Notes: generated by a model not told the origin, from the sequence alone. A stretch of DNA of 64,000 bases from UBA5078 sp033721235 (GCA_033721235.1 JAWWAY010000005.1:62001-126000), one strand, 5' to 3'. Positions 34,090 to 43,930 are shown, counted from the stretch's first letter. Numbers and translations: made by a program.

Positions 34090-35826
34090 CTATAGAGACT
34101 CCATCGTCCCTAGACGAGCAAACATTTGAGTCACGATTTGCAGGTCTAAGAGAAATTGTTCGCGTCGCTTAAACTCGTTAGCATTATGGCCGGTATATTT
34201 TTCATCAGGCATCGACAAACCAAACTGAACACCATTGGGAAGCGAATGAATAGACGTGGCCCCTGAAGAGGCACCAAATTCACGTTCGATGCCTAGATTC
34301 TCCACCGCGATGTCCAGTAGCGCATTAACCCAAGCACCCTCTGGATTACGATACATCGGTGCACCTGCGCTGAGCTCTAGCGACATATCAATTTGTCTTT
34401 GCGTTTTCCATTGCTCGATTTTTCTATCGATTTCATCCAGTAAAGATTGTGGCTCTCTACCTACTGGTAGGCGCAAATTTACGGCAGTTCTCAATTTATC
34501 TCCGTCATGGGAGACAAAGGTTTGAGCCGTAGTGAGCGGCCCCATGAATGGATGTTCATAGGCCAAACCTAGTGTATTACCCAAATAATCTAAGCCCCAA
34601 TTCTCTGAGGCATAATAAGCGGCATCCACAAAATGATTACTCTGAACCAACCCTTCTTGATGCAAATACACAATAAATTCCATTAGACGAGAAACAGGGT
34701 TCAGCCCACTTGCGGGGTTAGAGGAGTGCGCAGAGACTCCATAGACATTCAGGCGTACATCCTATCCTTGCGTAAGGGCCTCAATTCGAAAATCACTGCC
34801 ATTCAGGCTAGCAAACACGGAACCAATAGCATTGAGATTCTCGACCAGAGCGTCCTGCCTGTCGCTTTGTAGAGTAGCGCTGCTGGTAGCAGGAATTTGA
34901 TTAGTTGCCAGCCCACCGATCAAGTCAATAATCACAGCCCCCTCGCCCACTGCGCTACGTGCGGGAAAGCTGGCCATGACCGTGCCATAGCCTTTTTCTG
35001 CAATCACAACGGGATAGCCGCCATCGAGCGCAATATTATAGTCAGGCACCGGGTTGCGCTCGAAGTAGTAGGGGATGGCGCTACCGAAGGTCTCTTCTGT
35101 CGTATCAATCAATAATTTAAATTGTCGCGCTAAGTGAATGCCTTCTTCTTGCATAATTTTCATGGCTAGCAAGGCAACCACGATACCGTTCTTATCGTCC
35201 TCGGTCCCCCGCCCATACATGCGATCCCCAACGTGGGTCACCTCGAAAGGGTCTAATGGGCTACCGTCGGGAAGCTGCCAAAGCTGGGGATTCACAGGCA
35301 CCACATCTGCATGAGCGTGTATACCAAGTAACTCGCCCCCATTACCTAAGGAGACCTCGTAAACGCGGTCATCGATATTGCGGAATTGAAGCCCAAACTC
35401 CTCGCTCAGCCGCTCAATCAATGCGGCCAGTTTATGAAACTGGGGATTCTCATGTTGAGGCACCCCTTCAATATTAAATGTTGGAATGGCAACCATTTGA
35501 GTCAGCAGATCAACAGCTAAGTCAGCATAGCGCACACGCGCATAGAGCCCGAGCAAACGCTGCAGCAATAGTGTTTGTTCAAGATTGAGTTGCTCACCAC
35601 CGCGCATTCGCGACTCAAGCTCTGTTAAGCCTCCGGAAATCGCGAGATCTAGTGTTTCCACTCGCTCTAAGAAATTTGCAAAACTATCTAGGCCTTCGGA
35701 GCTTACACCAGTCAAGATACTCTCAACTTGCGCCTCACTGATACTTTGAGCCTGACTGAATGAGGACACTGCCCAGCTACACGACAATACAAAGAGAATA
35801 GTCAGCGAACGAATTGGTCGAATCAT
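34090..35826 (-). pseudogene. Secreted M20-family dipeptidase interrupted by an in-frame TAG
   Basis: A 579-codon reading frame holds one internal amber codon at 34764-34762; there is no frameshift, since both sides continue in the same frame. The first 354 residues have a signal peptide (MIRPIRSLTILFVLS, ending SFSQAQS), a metal site GIHAHADVVPVN, the second GRGTEDDKNG and the catalytic DTTEETFGS. The part after the TAG resumes with a typical VYGVSAHSSNPASG dimerisation-lid motif and ends with GHNANEF, which supplies the last metal histidine. All catalytic blocks are otherwise intact. Truncation would remove the lid and the last metal ligand, so the product should be inactive unless the TAG is read through. 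A sequencing error is also possible. A separate start at an internal Met (34683) is unlikely. Confidence 0.85.
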
Positions 35827-35854
35827 AATAAAAGCTCCGCGATCGTTTTTTCAG

Positions 35855-37129
35855 TTAGGCCTGTTGAATATTACGCACCACTATATCGAAAGTTCTTTGC
35901 AATGCCCCGCGATTTTCAGCAATGAGTTTCTTTCCAGCCTCGCCCATCGCTTTACGTCTAGTAGAGTCACTAAAAATGTCGACAATTTCTTTTGCCAAAA
36001 CATTTTCATCGCTAACTGTCACTAGTGCACCCACTTCTTGTAGCTGCTCACATATCGTTTGAAAATTAAACTGCGATGGGCCAACGAGTACTGGCAAACC
36101 TAGGGCCGCAGGTTCAAGTACATTATGACAACCAGTATCCACCAAACTACCCCCCACAAAGGCTATGTCGGCAATGGAAAGATACGAGAGCATCTCGCCC
36201 ATGGAGTCGCCAAGAAACACATTACATAGAGCGTCTACCTGTTTACCCTGCGTGCGCCTCGTCATCGTTAAGCCTCTTGCCGCGCAAAGCTTAGCGACTT
36301 CTGAAAATCTTTCTGGGTGACGCGGCACTAAAATAAGAAGAAGATCAGGGATTTCAGCCAGGCACTTTTTAAAAGCGCTTAACACTTTCTCTTCTTCCCC
36401 CTCTCTGGTACTGGCGGCGACTAGCACGGGTCTTACATCTTCAATGAGTGCTTTGAGTTGCTGAGCCTTTTCTGAAACCTGTGTATCGATATCAATTTCA
36501 AATTTTATACTACCGGTAATAGAGAGTTTGTCCTCTTGGACTCCGAGGCGGCTGAAGCGCTGTGCATCATTGCTTGCCTGAACGGCGATACAGTCCAACT
36601 GCTGTAACATTGGCTGCCCGAGTCTGGGAAATTTTTCGTAGCCTCGCGCCGATTTTTCCGACAAACGTGCATTAGCCACCAGCACTTTTGCTCCGGACAT
36701 TTTTGTGTAATGAATGATATTGGGCCACAGTTCCGTTTCCATAATGACTAGAATTTGGGGCTTAAAGGCGCGCAGAAACCGCTTCACAAACCAAGGATGG
36801 TCGTAGGGTGCGTAAACATGAGCGACATCGTCCGCGAACATGGCCTTCACCTGAGCAGAACCCGTTGGGGTCATGGTGGTTACCACAACAGGAAGATTTG
36901 GCTTCTCTGCACGTAGCTTCTTCACCAGTGGCGCTGCGGCAATGGACTCTCCCATAGAGACTGCGTGTATCCATATACAGCCCTCGTGCTCCTTGCGCGC
37001 AGCCAAGATGCCGAAGCGTTCCGCCCATCGCCTAGCATAGGCAGGTGCTTTAATAGAACGCCATAGTAAGCGCAGCACGATGATCGGCAATACTAGGGTA
37101 AAGAGAATATTATAGGCGGTACGATTCAA
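35855..37129 (-). CDS. waaA: 3-deoxy-D-manno-octulosonic acid transferase
   Basis: WaaA (KdtA) transfers Kdo from CMP-Kdo to the lipid IVA precursor at the inner face of the inner membrane. The 424 residues begin with a membrane anchor (ILFTLVLPIIVLRLLW). The family blocks HAVSMGESIAAAPLVK, TTMTPTGSAQVK, IMETELWPN and FVGGSLVDTGCHNVLEPA are all present. The start codon is TTG at 37129, matching the usual N-terminus. It is divergent from the FAD oxidoreductase gene, with a palindrome between them at 37153-37180. It belongs functionally with hldE and the core genes further right. Confidence 0.97.
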   Translation of the reverse strand: MNRTAYNILFTLVLPIIVLRLLWRSIKAPAYARRWAERFGILAARKEHEGCIWIHAVSMGESIAAAPLVKKLRAEKPNLPVVVTTMTPTGSAQVKAMFADDVAHVYAPYDHPWFVKRFLRAFKPQILVIMETELWPNIIHYTKMSGAKVLVANARLSEKSARGYEKFPRLGQPMLQQLDCIAVQASNDAQRFSRLGVQEDKLSITGSIKFEIDIDTQVSEKAQQLKALIEDVRPVLVAASTREGEEEKVLSAFKKCLAEIPDLLLILVPRHPERFSEVAKLCAARGLTMTRRTQGKQVDALCNVFLGDSMGEMLSYLSIADIAFVGGSLVDTGCHNVLEPAALGLPVLVGPSQFNFQTICEQLQEVGALVTVSDENVLAKEIVDIFSDSTRRKAMGEAGKKLIAENRGALQRTFDIVVRNIQQA

Positions 37130-37152
37130 TGTGACTTATCTACTCTGTAAAG

Positions 37153-37180
37153 GGCTAGGGCATGTTAACATTGCCCAGCC
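37153..37180. repeat. 28-base near-palindrome between waaA and the FAD oxidoreductase gene
   Basis: GGCT-A-GGGCA-TGTTAACA-T-TGCCC-AGCC: the two arms match with one unpaired base on each side, and the centre TGTTAACA is itself a perfect palindrome. It lies 24 bases upstream of the waaA TTG start codon and 105 bases before the oxidoreductase ATG, a place suited to an operator controlling one or both genes. It could also be an RNA hairpin in the waaA leader. Confidence 0.55.
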
Positions 37181-37285
37181 TAGTCTTTAGGGCTTAATTT
37201 ATATGCCGCACTGTAGCAAATTTTACGCGGCCACAGTTAGCGGGCGTCATGCCTAACGCAGATTTAGCGATCTTAGTGAGACAAT

Positions 37286-38503
37286 ATGACTCGTACAGTT
37301 AAAACGGACTTCCTTATCTTCGGCGGCGGCATCGCAGGACTATGGATGCTAAATCGCCTTCGCCGCAGTGGCTATGACGCCATACTCTTGGAGAAGTCCT
37401 CCCTTGGCAGCGCCCAAACACTGGCCTCTCAAGGCATCATCCATGGCGGCCTCAAGTACGCATTGAATGGCGTTCTAAGCCCGGCTAGTAGTGCCATTTC
37501 GGGAATGCCCGAGCGCTGGCGACAGTGCCTAAAGGGTGAGGACGACATGGACTTAAGGCAATGCAAAGTGCTGTCGCAGGAGTATTTCATGTGGTCTAGT
37601 GGCGGGTATCGATCTCGCCTCAAAACATTTTTAGGCAGCAAGGCCCTTAGAGGGCGTATCGATGCTTTATCCACATCTCAATATCCCCCCTTCTTTCAAG
37701 GCCAGAAATTAAACGGCTCGCTGTATAAACTGAGCGACTTCGTAGTGGATACCCCTTCTCTGATACGAGTCCTAGCACAAGCTCAAAGGGATCGTATTTT
37801 TCAAGCATCTCCAGAGCAATGGAGTGCGAAGTTCAGCGAAAACGGAGCGGTGCAGGCAATCCTGCTGAACGAAGGCGAAAGCAAAGTAGAGATTCAAGCT
37901 CAGCGCTATGTCTTAAGCGCGGGTGAAGGCAATGCTCAATTACTAGCCGCTCTCGGCAGGAAAGAACCAGAAATGCAGACGCGCCCACTGCATATGGTAG
38001 CCCTCAAACTCGATCACCCCCATCCCGCCTACCTGCACTGCATAGGCGACAGCTTCGGCATGACTCCGAGACTAACTATTACTTCTCACCCCAGCCCCGA
38101 TGGCAAGTGGGTGTGGTATATCGGCGGGGAGATCGCAGAGAGCGGAGTTGAAAGATCACAGCAGCAGCAAATTGATGAGTGCGCAGCGCAACTTAGCAGC
38201 ACTTTCGATTGGGTCGATTTTTCTAAGGCTTCTTGGTTTAGTTTTCCCATTAATAGAGCCGAGCCGCGCGTAGCTAATCTGCAACGCCCGGATACCGCCT
38301 ATCTACACGCCAGCGACAATCTGATCGTCTCTTGGCCAACCAAGTTAACGCTTACTCCAAACCTAGGCGATAGCTTGGTGAGCACGATACAAGAACAAGG
38401 CTTAAGCCCTCGCGCGGACATTGGTAATGAAAATCTAGACTCCTTGAACGACATTCTGGGGCAGGCACGCTTCGGTGAAGCCCAATGGGAGAGTGCACTC
38501 TGA
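37286..38503 (+). CDS. FAD-dependent oxidoreductase (DAO/glycerol-3-phosphate-dehydrogenase-like)
   Basis: A 405-residue flavoprotein of the DAO superfamily. The N-terminal dinucleotide site is FLIFGGGIAGLWMLNRL and is followed by LLEKSSLGSAQTLASQGIIHGGLKYAL, a pattern shared with GlpD-like and glycine-oxidase-like enzymes. The C-terminal half has the substrate-side strands TAYLHASDNLIVSWPTKLTL. No signal peptide or membrane helix is seen. Its stop overlaps the aldo/keto reductase start by one base (TGATG), so the two are coupled. The same pair occurs near waaA in Pseudomonas. The substrate is unknown; the pairing suggests a two-step redox conversion of a sugar or polyol. Confidence 0.85.
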   Translation: MTRTVKTDFLIFGGGIAGLWMLNRLRRSGYDAILLEKSSLGSAQTLASQGIIHGGLKYALNGVLSPASSAISGMPERWRQCLKGEDDMDLRQCKVLSQEYFMWSSGGYRSRLKTFLGSKALRGRIDALSTSQYPPFFQGQKLNGSLYKLSDFVVDTPSLIRVLAQAQRDRIFQASPEQWSAKFSENGAVQAILLNEGESKVEIQAQRYVLSAGEGNAQLLAALGRKEPEMQTRPLHMVALKLDHPHPAYLHCIGDSFGMTPRLTITSHPSPDGKWVWYIGGEIAESGVERSQQQQIDECAAQLSSTFDWVDFSKASWFSFPINRAEPRVANLQRPDTAYLHASDNLIVSWPTKLTLTPNLGDSLVSTIQEQGLSPRADIGNENLDSLNDILGQARFGEAQWESAL

Positions 38504-39315
38504 TGACTGTTGAGATACTGCCCAAGAGGCAGCTTGGCGACACGGGCCTATTAGTCTCCAGCCTTGGCTTGGGGACTGTAAAGTTTGGCCGCAACTCGGG
38601 CGTCAAATACCCCAGCAGTTTCAAGCTTCCAAACGATGATGCTGTTCGCAACATCATTGCCATGTGCAAAGAGCGCGGCGTGAACCTGATCGACACTGCA
38701 CCGGCATACGGTCATAGTGAAGAAAGACTGGGCCAACTATTAACGGATCGGAAAGACTGGCTAATCTGTACTAAAGTTGGCGAAGAGTTTGATAGTAGCG
38801 GCTCTTATTTCGACTTCAGTGCCAAGCACACCAAGCACAGCATCGAGCGCAGCCTTAAACGCCTGCGCTCAGATTACCTAGATATCGTTCTGGTGCACTC
38901 CGATGGCAATGACATGGACATTATTGAGAAAACCGATTGCTTCGAAACATTGCAACGACTAAAAGAAGAGGGCCTCATTCGAGCCTTCGGCATGTCCACC
39001 AAGACAGCCGAGGGAGGGCTAGCGACCTTGAAGCACTCCGATATGGCAATGGTGATGTACAATAGCAGTTACGCAGATGAAGAATCGGTTATCGATTATG
39101 CTCGCTCCCACCGCAAGGGAATTTTCGTTAAGAAGGCACTCAATAGCGGCCATGCAGTCAGTGGAAGTCAAAACGAGGAAGACCCGGTTAAAACTAATCT
39201 CGAGTTTATTTATTCTCACGCGGGTGTGAGCTCGGTGATTATTGGCAGCATCAATACCGTGCATATGTCACACAATATCGATGCGGCCATTTCTGCGCAA
39301 ACTACTTCATACTAG
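38503..39315 (+). CDS. Aldo/keto reductase
   Basis: A 270-residue member of the aldo/keto reductase family with the TIM-barrel catalytic set: Asp and Tyr in VNLIDTAPAYGHSEERLG, Lys in WLICTKVGEE and His in IVLVHSDGND. The NADP-binding end of the barrel is visible as SSVIIGSINTVHMSHNI. The ATG at 38503 overlaps the FAD oxidoreductase stop (TGATG); a reading that starts six codons earlier would overlap more. The C-terminal 14 bases overlap the convergent sppA gene. The true substrate is not known, but coupling to the flavoprotein gene suggests consecutive steps. Confidence 0.9.
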   Translation: MTVEILPKRQLGDTGLLVSSLGLGTVKFGRNSGVKYPSSFKLPNDDAVRNIIAMCKERGVNLIDTAPAYGHSEERLGQLLTDRKDWLICTKVGEEFDSSGSYFDFSAKHTKHSIERSLKRLRSDYLDIVLVHSDGNDMDIIEKTDCFETLQRLKEEGLIRAFGMSTKTAEGGLATLKHSDMAMVMYNSSYADEESVIDYARSHRKGIFVKKALNSGHAVSGSQNEEDPVKTNLEFIYSHAGVSSVIIGSINTVHMSHNIDAAISAQTTSY

Positions 39316-41146
39316 AGCAGAATTCACATCTTAGATATACGTTGCGCGGATCGCTGCTCGCCCCTAATAGGCTGGCATATTCTTTCAGCTCTAGAGCATC
39401 GCCAATATTAAGGCCTAATACTTTCTGTGTCGCCGCTTCTCGAATGCTAAGCGCTCCCTGAAGCTCGATATCGTTCATGAGCTGCTGTAAAAACAGCTCT
39501 GCCGGTGACGGGCTGCGCTCGAAGTAACGCCAATTGTAGTCGTCCAGACCAGCGAGCTGTGCCGCTGACTCTATAGCGTCAGATAGCTCACCCAGCTTAT
39601 CAACTAAGCCGTTCTCCAGAGCTCGCTCTCCGCTCCATACTTGCCCCTGAGCAATAGCATCCACCGCATCCAAACTCATGCCTCGCCCTTGGGCAACTAT
39701 TTGGATAAATTGCCGGTAACCATTTTCGATAGTTGTCTGAAAGACTTGAGACATCTCTGGCGTCATACCCGCTAGAGGATCCGCTCTGCCAAATGGAGTC
39801 GTACTGACCCCATCAGTAGTGACACCCAGTTTTTCTAAGCTTCGCTCGAAAGTGGGGATCATTCCGTAAATACCAATGGAACCCGTCACGCTCGCAGGAG
39901 ATGCCCATATTTGATCGGCATTGGCTGATATCCAATAGCCTCCCGAAGCCGCTGTGCCAGCCATTGAAACCACTAAAGGCTTACCACTGGCCTGAAAGGA
40001 GTTTAGTTGCTGGCGGATAAGCTCCGAGGCCGTGGCCGAACCACCAGGGGAATCGATTCGCAGAACCAGCGCCTTTATATCGTCATTATGCTCCGCTCTT
40101 CTAATAAGGGAGGTGAGATTATCAGATCCAATCTGTCCGGGCCCCTGCTCGCCCATCACAATCTCTCCTTGGGCAACGATGACGGCCACATCAGTTGCGT
40201 CGCTATTAATAACGGGAATACTCGTAGTGAGGTAAGCGCTCATCTCTACGGTATTGGGTCTTCCATTATCGCTGTTCGTTTGAGCCGCCAAAATTTGGCG
40301 CCACTGGGGTGCCGTAATCAACTCATCCACCAAACCTAGGTCCAGTGCGGCTCGGGCAGTATCGCCACCGACACCTTGCAAGTGCTGGGAGAAATCCTGT
40401 GCATAACTGTCAACTTGTTCTTCGCTTAGCTCACGGTTCTGTGCCACTCGCGCTATATAGCGTGACCAAAGCCCGTCCACTAGATTCTGGCTATTCTCTT
40501 TGGACTCGGGAGACATGGCGTTCAACATATATGGCTCAACGGCAGCTTTGTGGGTACCAACGCGAAAAATATGCACATTGACGCCGAGCTTCTCGAGTAA
40601 CTCGGCGTAGAACAGCTGACTACCGCCGTAGCCGCTAAGAAGAATCTGCCCCATGCTATGTAAGTAAACGGTGTCAGCGAACGAAGCTAGGTAATATTGC
40701 TGCTGAGTAAACACTTCCCCGTATGCGATCACGGGCTTATTCGAAGACTTAAAGTCTTGTAGTGCCGCACCTACTGTCTCCAATGCAGCGGGACTAATAC
40801 TGCTCAGTTCTGACATGTCTAGAACCAGACCCGCAATGCTGGCGTCGCCGGCAGCCAGTTGTAAGGCTTCGTTAATATCTCTAATTGAAGTCGAAGCACC
40901 GCCGCCACCGCCCAGAACGATATCAATAGGCTGAGCCAATCGACTTTGCTCCACTATTGCACCCTTAGGATTTATCACCAGGTAACTGCCACTCGGGCGC
41001 ACAGGAGGCTCGGTATTGCTCACAAACACGCCTATGAGCGCAAAAAGCATAAGCACGAAGATGATTCTAAATAGCCACCTCATGATGAGGTCTATGCCTT
41101 TGCCTATCCCTGCAAAGAAACGCGTTAATCCTGACTTTTTTGACAT
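39302..41146 (-). CDS. sppA: Signal peptide peptidase SppA (67-kDa type)
   Basis: An inner-membrane serine protease that degrades cleaved signal peptides. The 614-residue length is that of the long (double-domain) SppA of Escherichia coli. One N-terminal membrane helix (LFRIIFVLMLFALIGVFV) is followed by two tandem ClpP-like domains. The catalytic lysine is Lys200 in GTHKAAVEPY and the nucleophile Ser401 in GTAASGGYWIS, both at positions close to those of the Escherichia coli enzyme. The C-terminus overlaps the convergent aldo/keto reductase gene by 14 bases. It follows chrA by 43 bases and may be the last gene of an hldE-chrA-sppA transcript. Confidence 0.95.
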   Translation of the reverse strand: MSKKSGLTRFFAGIGKGIDLIMRWLFRIIFVLMLFALIGVFVSNTEPPVRPSGSYLVINPKGAIVEQSRLAQPIDIVLGGGGGASTSIRDINEALQLAAGDASIAGLVLDMSELSSISPAALETVGAALQDFKSSNKPVIAYGEVFTQQQYYLASFADTVYLHSMGQILLSGYGGSQLFYAELLEKLGVNVHIFRVGTHKAAVEPYMLNAMSPESKENSQNLVDGLWSRYIARVAQNRELSEEQVDSYAQDFSQHLQGVGGDTARAALDLGLVDELITAPQWRQILAAQTNSDNGRPNTVEMSAYLTTSIPVINSDATDVAVIVAQGEIVMGEQGPGQIGSDNLTSLIRRAEHNDDIKALVLRIDSPGGSATASELIRQQLNSFQASGKPLVVSMAGTAASGGYWISANADQIWASPASVTGSIGIYGMIPTFERSLEKLGVTTDGVSTTPFGRADPLAGMTPEMSQVFQTTIENGYRQFIQIVAQGRGMSLDAVDAIAQGQVWSGERALENGLVDKLGELSDAIESAAQLAGLDDYNWRYFERSPSPAELFLQQLMNDIELQGALSIREAATQKVLGLNIGDALELKEYASLLGASSDPRNVYLRCEFCSSMK

Positions 41147-41189
41147 AAATCGACCCTTATTAAATTGTCTCTAACACCACTCGTGAAAT

Positions 41190-42497
41190 TTACATTCCGA
41201 GAAAGGCGCGCCATAACATCCCTAACAAAGCACATACCAATAGCATTACTAACATGCGCAGTTTGAAAACAAATAGCATCAAGCAAGCTAAAGAAGACAG
41301 GGCAAGAGCCGGCAATTGCACTGTCGGCAACTCAGGTAGAGCAAAATTAACCGGCCCCCAAGCAACGGTAGAGGTCTCGGTAAACAGTAGGTTTAAAGCA
41401 AACCACAAAGCCAAGTTAGCAATGACCCCCACTACCACTGCGGTGATAGCGGCCAGCGCAGCAGAGAGAGCAGCGTTCTCACGTAGTTTTTCGACATACG
41501 GCGCACCAGCGAAAATCCACAGGAAGCAGGGCACAAAGGTTACCCAGAGAGTCACTAAGGCACCGCAGATAGCTAGCCATAGCGATGAAGTTTCGCCCGC
41601 ATTCCAGCCTCCCAAAAAGCCGACGAATTGGGTCACCAGAATGAGCGGCCCAGGCGTCGTTTCGGCAAGCCCCAAGCCATCCAACATTTGTCCCGGCGCC
41701 AACCACTGATATTGATTGACCCCCTCTTGAGCCACATAGGACAGCACCGCATAGGCACCACCAAAGCTCACGACGGACATCTTAGAGAAGAAAGTCGCTA
41801 TCTGACTAAGCACATGATCATTACCCAGTGCACCATAGAGTAATACTAAGGATGAGGCCCATAAACCGGCGCATATGAAAGCTGCCCGCTTAGAGCCGCG
41901 AGTATCTCCAAGCACGCTAGCCATGTTCTCTGGGGTCTCACTCACGACTTTCTCCGCATCATTGAATCGCGCGGCCAAATAGGCAATCGCCCCAGCTCCA
42001 ATTACCACTAACGGGAAAGGCAGGTTGAAAACGAATAGGGCAAGAAAGCCAGCGACGGCTAAGCTAATCTTAAACCGGCTATCCAGTGCTCTAGAGGCAA
42101 TACGAAGAAGGGCTTGAATCACGATGGCCAGCACGGCGGCTTTCATACCAAAGAAAAAACCGTCTACCCAAGCGAGTTGACCCAGCAAAACATAGACACA
42201 GGACAGCAACATGATTGCCACTGCACCCGGAACAATAAACAATAGCCCTGCCAATAAGCCGCCTCGAACCCCCTGTAGCAACCAGCCAACATAGGTTGCC
42301 AATTGTTGAGCCTCTGGCCCGGGCAATAACATGCAGTAATTTAGCGCGTGGAGGAAGCGGGTCTCATCCAGCCATTTTTTTTCTTCAACAATAACTCTGT
42401 GCATGAGAGCAATTTGGCCTGCCGGACCGCCGAAGCTTAGTACGCCAATACGCCACCATACCCACAGGGTTTCCCGAAAACTTAAACGGCTTGTCAT
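41190..42497 (-). CDS. chrA: Chromate transporter ChrA family
   Basis: A two-domain CHR-family transporter of about 435 residues with some 11-12 membrane helices. Each half has the duplicated FGGPxGQIALMHR-like start (VLSFGGPAGQIALM and VVSFGGAYAVLSYV) and a glycine-rich loop (MLLPGPEAQQLATYVGW and LAETTPGPLILVTQF). Family members export chromate. The ATG at 42497 has AAGGAT at a good distance; a longer reading would overlap hldE by 40 bases. It starts 11 bases after hldE on the same strand, a context unrelated to chromate resistance, so its natural substrate may be another oxyanion. Confidence 0.9.
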   Translation of the reverse strand: MTSRLSFRETLWVWWRIGVLSFGGPAGQIALMHRVIVEEKKWLDETRFLHALNYCMLLPGPEAQQLATYVGWLLQGVRGGLLAGLLFIVPGAVAIMLLSCVYVLLGQLAWVDGFFFGMKAAVLAIVIQALLRIASRALDSRFKISLAVAGFLALFVFNLPFPLVVIGAGAIAYLAARFNDAEKVVSETPENMASVLGDTRGSKRAAFICAGLWASSLVLLYGALGNDHVLSQIATFFSKMSVVSFGGAYAVLSYVAQEGVNQYQWLAPGQMLDGLGLAETTPGPLILVTQFVGFLGGWNAGETSSLWLAICGALVTLWVTFVPCFLWIFAGAPYVEKLRENAALSAALAAITAVVVGVIANLALWFALNLLFTETSTVAWGPVNFALPELPTVQLPALALSSLACLMLFVFKLRMLVMLLVCALLGMLWRAFLGM

Positions 42498-42508
42498 CAA
42501 TATCCTTG

Positions 42509-43930
42509 CTAGTTCTTGAGCTTTTCTACTATGGCAGAGGTTGAGCAATTATCGAGAAAAGCCAAGACTTCTACTTGCCCCCCATACCCCAACACGTATT
42601 CTCCACCAACCACTTCGTCGATGCTGTAGTCGCCCCCTTTAACGAGCACGTCGGGCTTTAGCTGTTCCAGTAAAGCCTCTGGCGTGTCTTGCTCAAAAGA
42701 CACAACCCAGTCGACAGCTTCCAAGCCCGCCAGTACTGCCAGCCTGCGCTCGACAGGGTTAATCGGGCGACCTTCCCCCTTGAGGCGCTTGACCGACGCA
42801 TCATCGTTAATGGCTACAATGAGACGATGCCCGAGCTTACGCGCCTCTGCCAAATAGCCTACGTGGCCAGCATGTATGATGTCGAAACAGCCATTGGTGA
42901 AAACCACCTTCTCGCCATGAGCCTTGGCATCCTCCACGGCGAGACACAGTTGTTCCGCGCTCATCACGCCTCGGCCTGAGCCCTCTTCTCGTTGAATGGC
43001 TCGCCTTAACTCTGGCCCACTTATCGCGGCAGTGCCGAGTTTCGCCACAGCCAGACTCGCAGCCAGATTCGCGAGGCTCGTCGCCTCGGCAAGGTCGTGG
43101 CCTGCCGCCAAAGAGGCGGCAAGCGTTGCTATGACAGTATCGCCCGCGCCTGTCACATCGAATACCTCGCGCGCACGCGCTGGTAAATGCAGTGCCGGCA
43201 GGTCCGGTCGAAGCAGTGTCATACCATGCTCGCCTCGCGTGACCAGTAAAGCGCCTAGCTCTAGATCGCGCAGTAGCTTCAGGCCTCTTTGACTGATTTC
43301 TTCCTCGCTACTGCATGCCCCCACGATTGTCTCAAACTCATTCAGATTAGGCGTAATCAAGGTAGCTCCGCGGTAACGCGTAAAGTCAGCTCCTTTAGGG
43401 TCCACAATCACCGGCACCCCATGGCTCTTAGAGGCTTGAATGAGCGCCTGACACTCTGCCAACGCCCCCTTGTTATAGTCTGAAAGCACTAAGACCTGAG
43501 CCTTGGATACTAAAGCATTCGCCCTTTCCACCACTGACGCCACCGCCTCGGCTTCAAACGCTTGCTCGAAGTCCAGACGAATGAGCTGCTGGTGCTGGGC
43601 GATTACCCTAAGCTTAGTGATGGTAGGCGCTTGGGTGGACTGAGCAAAATCGCACAAAACACCTGCTGCCTTTAGCCTTGAGCTTAGTTCGCTGCCTGCC
43701 TCGTCATTGCCGACAATGCCCACCAAAGACGCGGCGGCACCTAGTGCGGCAATATTAAGGGCAACATTGCCTGCGCCACCGGGCCTATCCTCGTTGTTGC
43801 CCACCTGTACCACCGGCACGGGCGCTTCTGGCGAAATTCTATTGGTCTTACCATGCCAATAGCGGTCTAACATGACGTCGCCAACCACTAATACGCGCGC
43901 TTGTTGAAAGGGGGGCATTTCCAAATTCAT
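42509..43930 (-). CDS. hldE: Bifunctional heptose kinase/adenylyltransferase
   Basis: HldE makes ADP-heptose for the LPS inner core. The PfkB-type kinase domain fills about residues 1-330 (VLVVGDVMLDRYWHG, PGGAGNVALN, DVTGAGDTVIA) and phosphorylates heptose 7-phosphate at C1. The cytidylyltransferase-like domain (about 345-473) with GCFDIIHAGHVGYL and the HxGH site transfers AMP. The 473-residue length is normal. It is divergent from lpxL-like 44148 and upstream of chrA. The msbA gene that often sits next to hldE in Pseudomonas is not present here. Confidence 0.97.
   Translation of the reverse strand: MNLEMPPFQQARVLVVGDVMLDRYWHGKTNRISPEAPVPVVQVGNNEDRPGGAGNVALNIAALGAAASLVGIVGNDEAGSELSSRLKAAGVLCDFAQSTQAPTITKLRVIAQHQQLIRLDFEQAFEAEAVASVVERANALVSKAQVLVLSDYNKGALAECQALIQASKSHGVPVIVDPKGADFTRYRGATLITPNLNEFETIVGACSSEEEISQRGLKLLRDLELGALLVTRGEHGMTLLRPDLPALHLPARAREVFDVTGAGDTVIATLAASLAAGHDLAEATSLANLAASLAVAKLGTAAISGPELRRAIQREEGSGRGVMSAEQLCLAVEDAKAHGEKVVFTNGCFDIIHAGHVGYLAEARKLGHRLIVAINDDASVKRLKGEGRPINPVERRLAVLAGLEAVDWVVSFEQDTPEALLEQLKPDVLVKGGDYSIDEVVGGEYVLGYGGQVEVLAFLDNCSTSAIVEKLKN

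Noticed and set aside
34684..34761. Frameshift as the cause of the split M20 gene
   Set aside because: The frame continues unchanged through 34684-34764; only a TAG interrupts it.
41254..41709. Open frame antisense to chrA
   Set aside because: Composition follows the complementary transporter codons; no homology or ribosome site.
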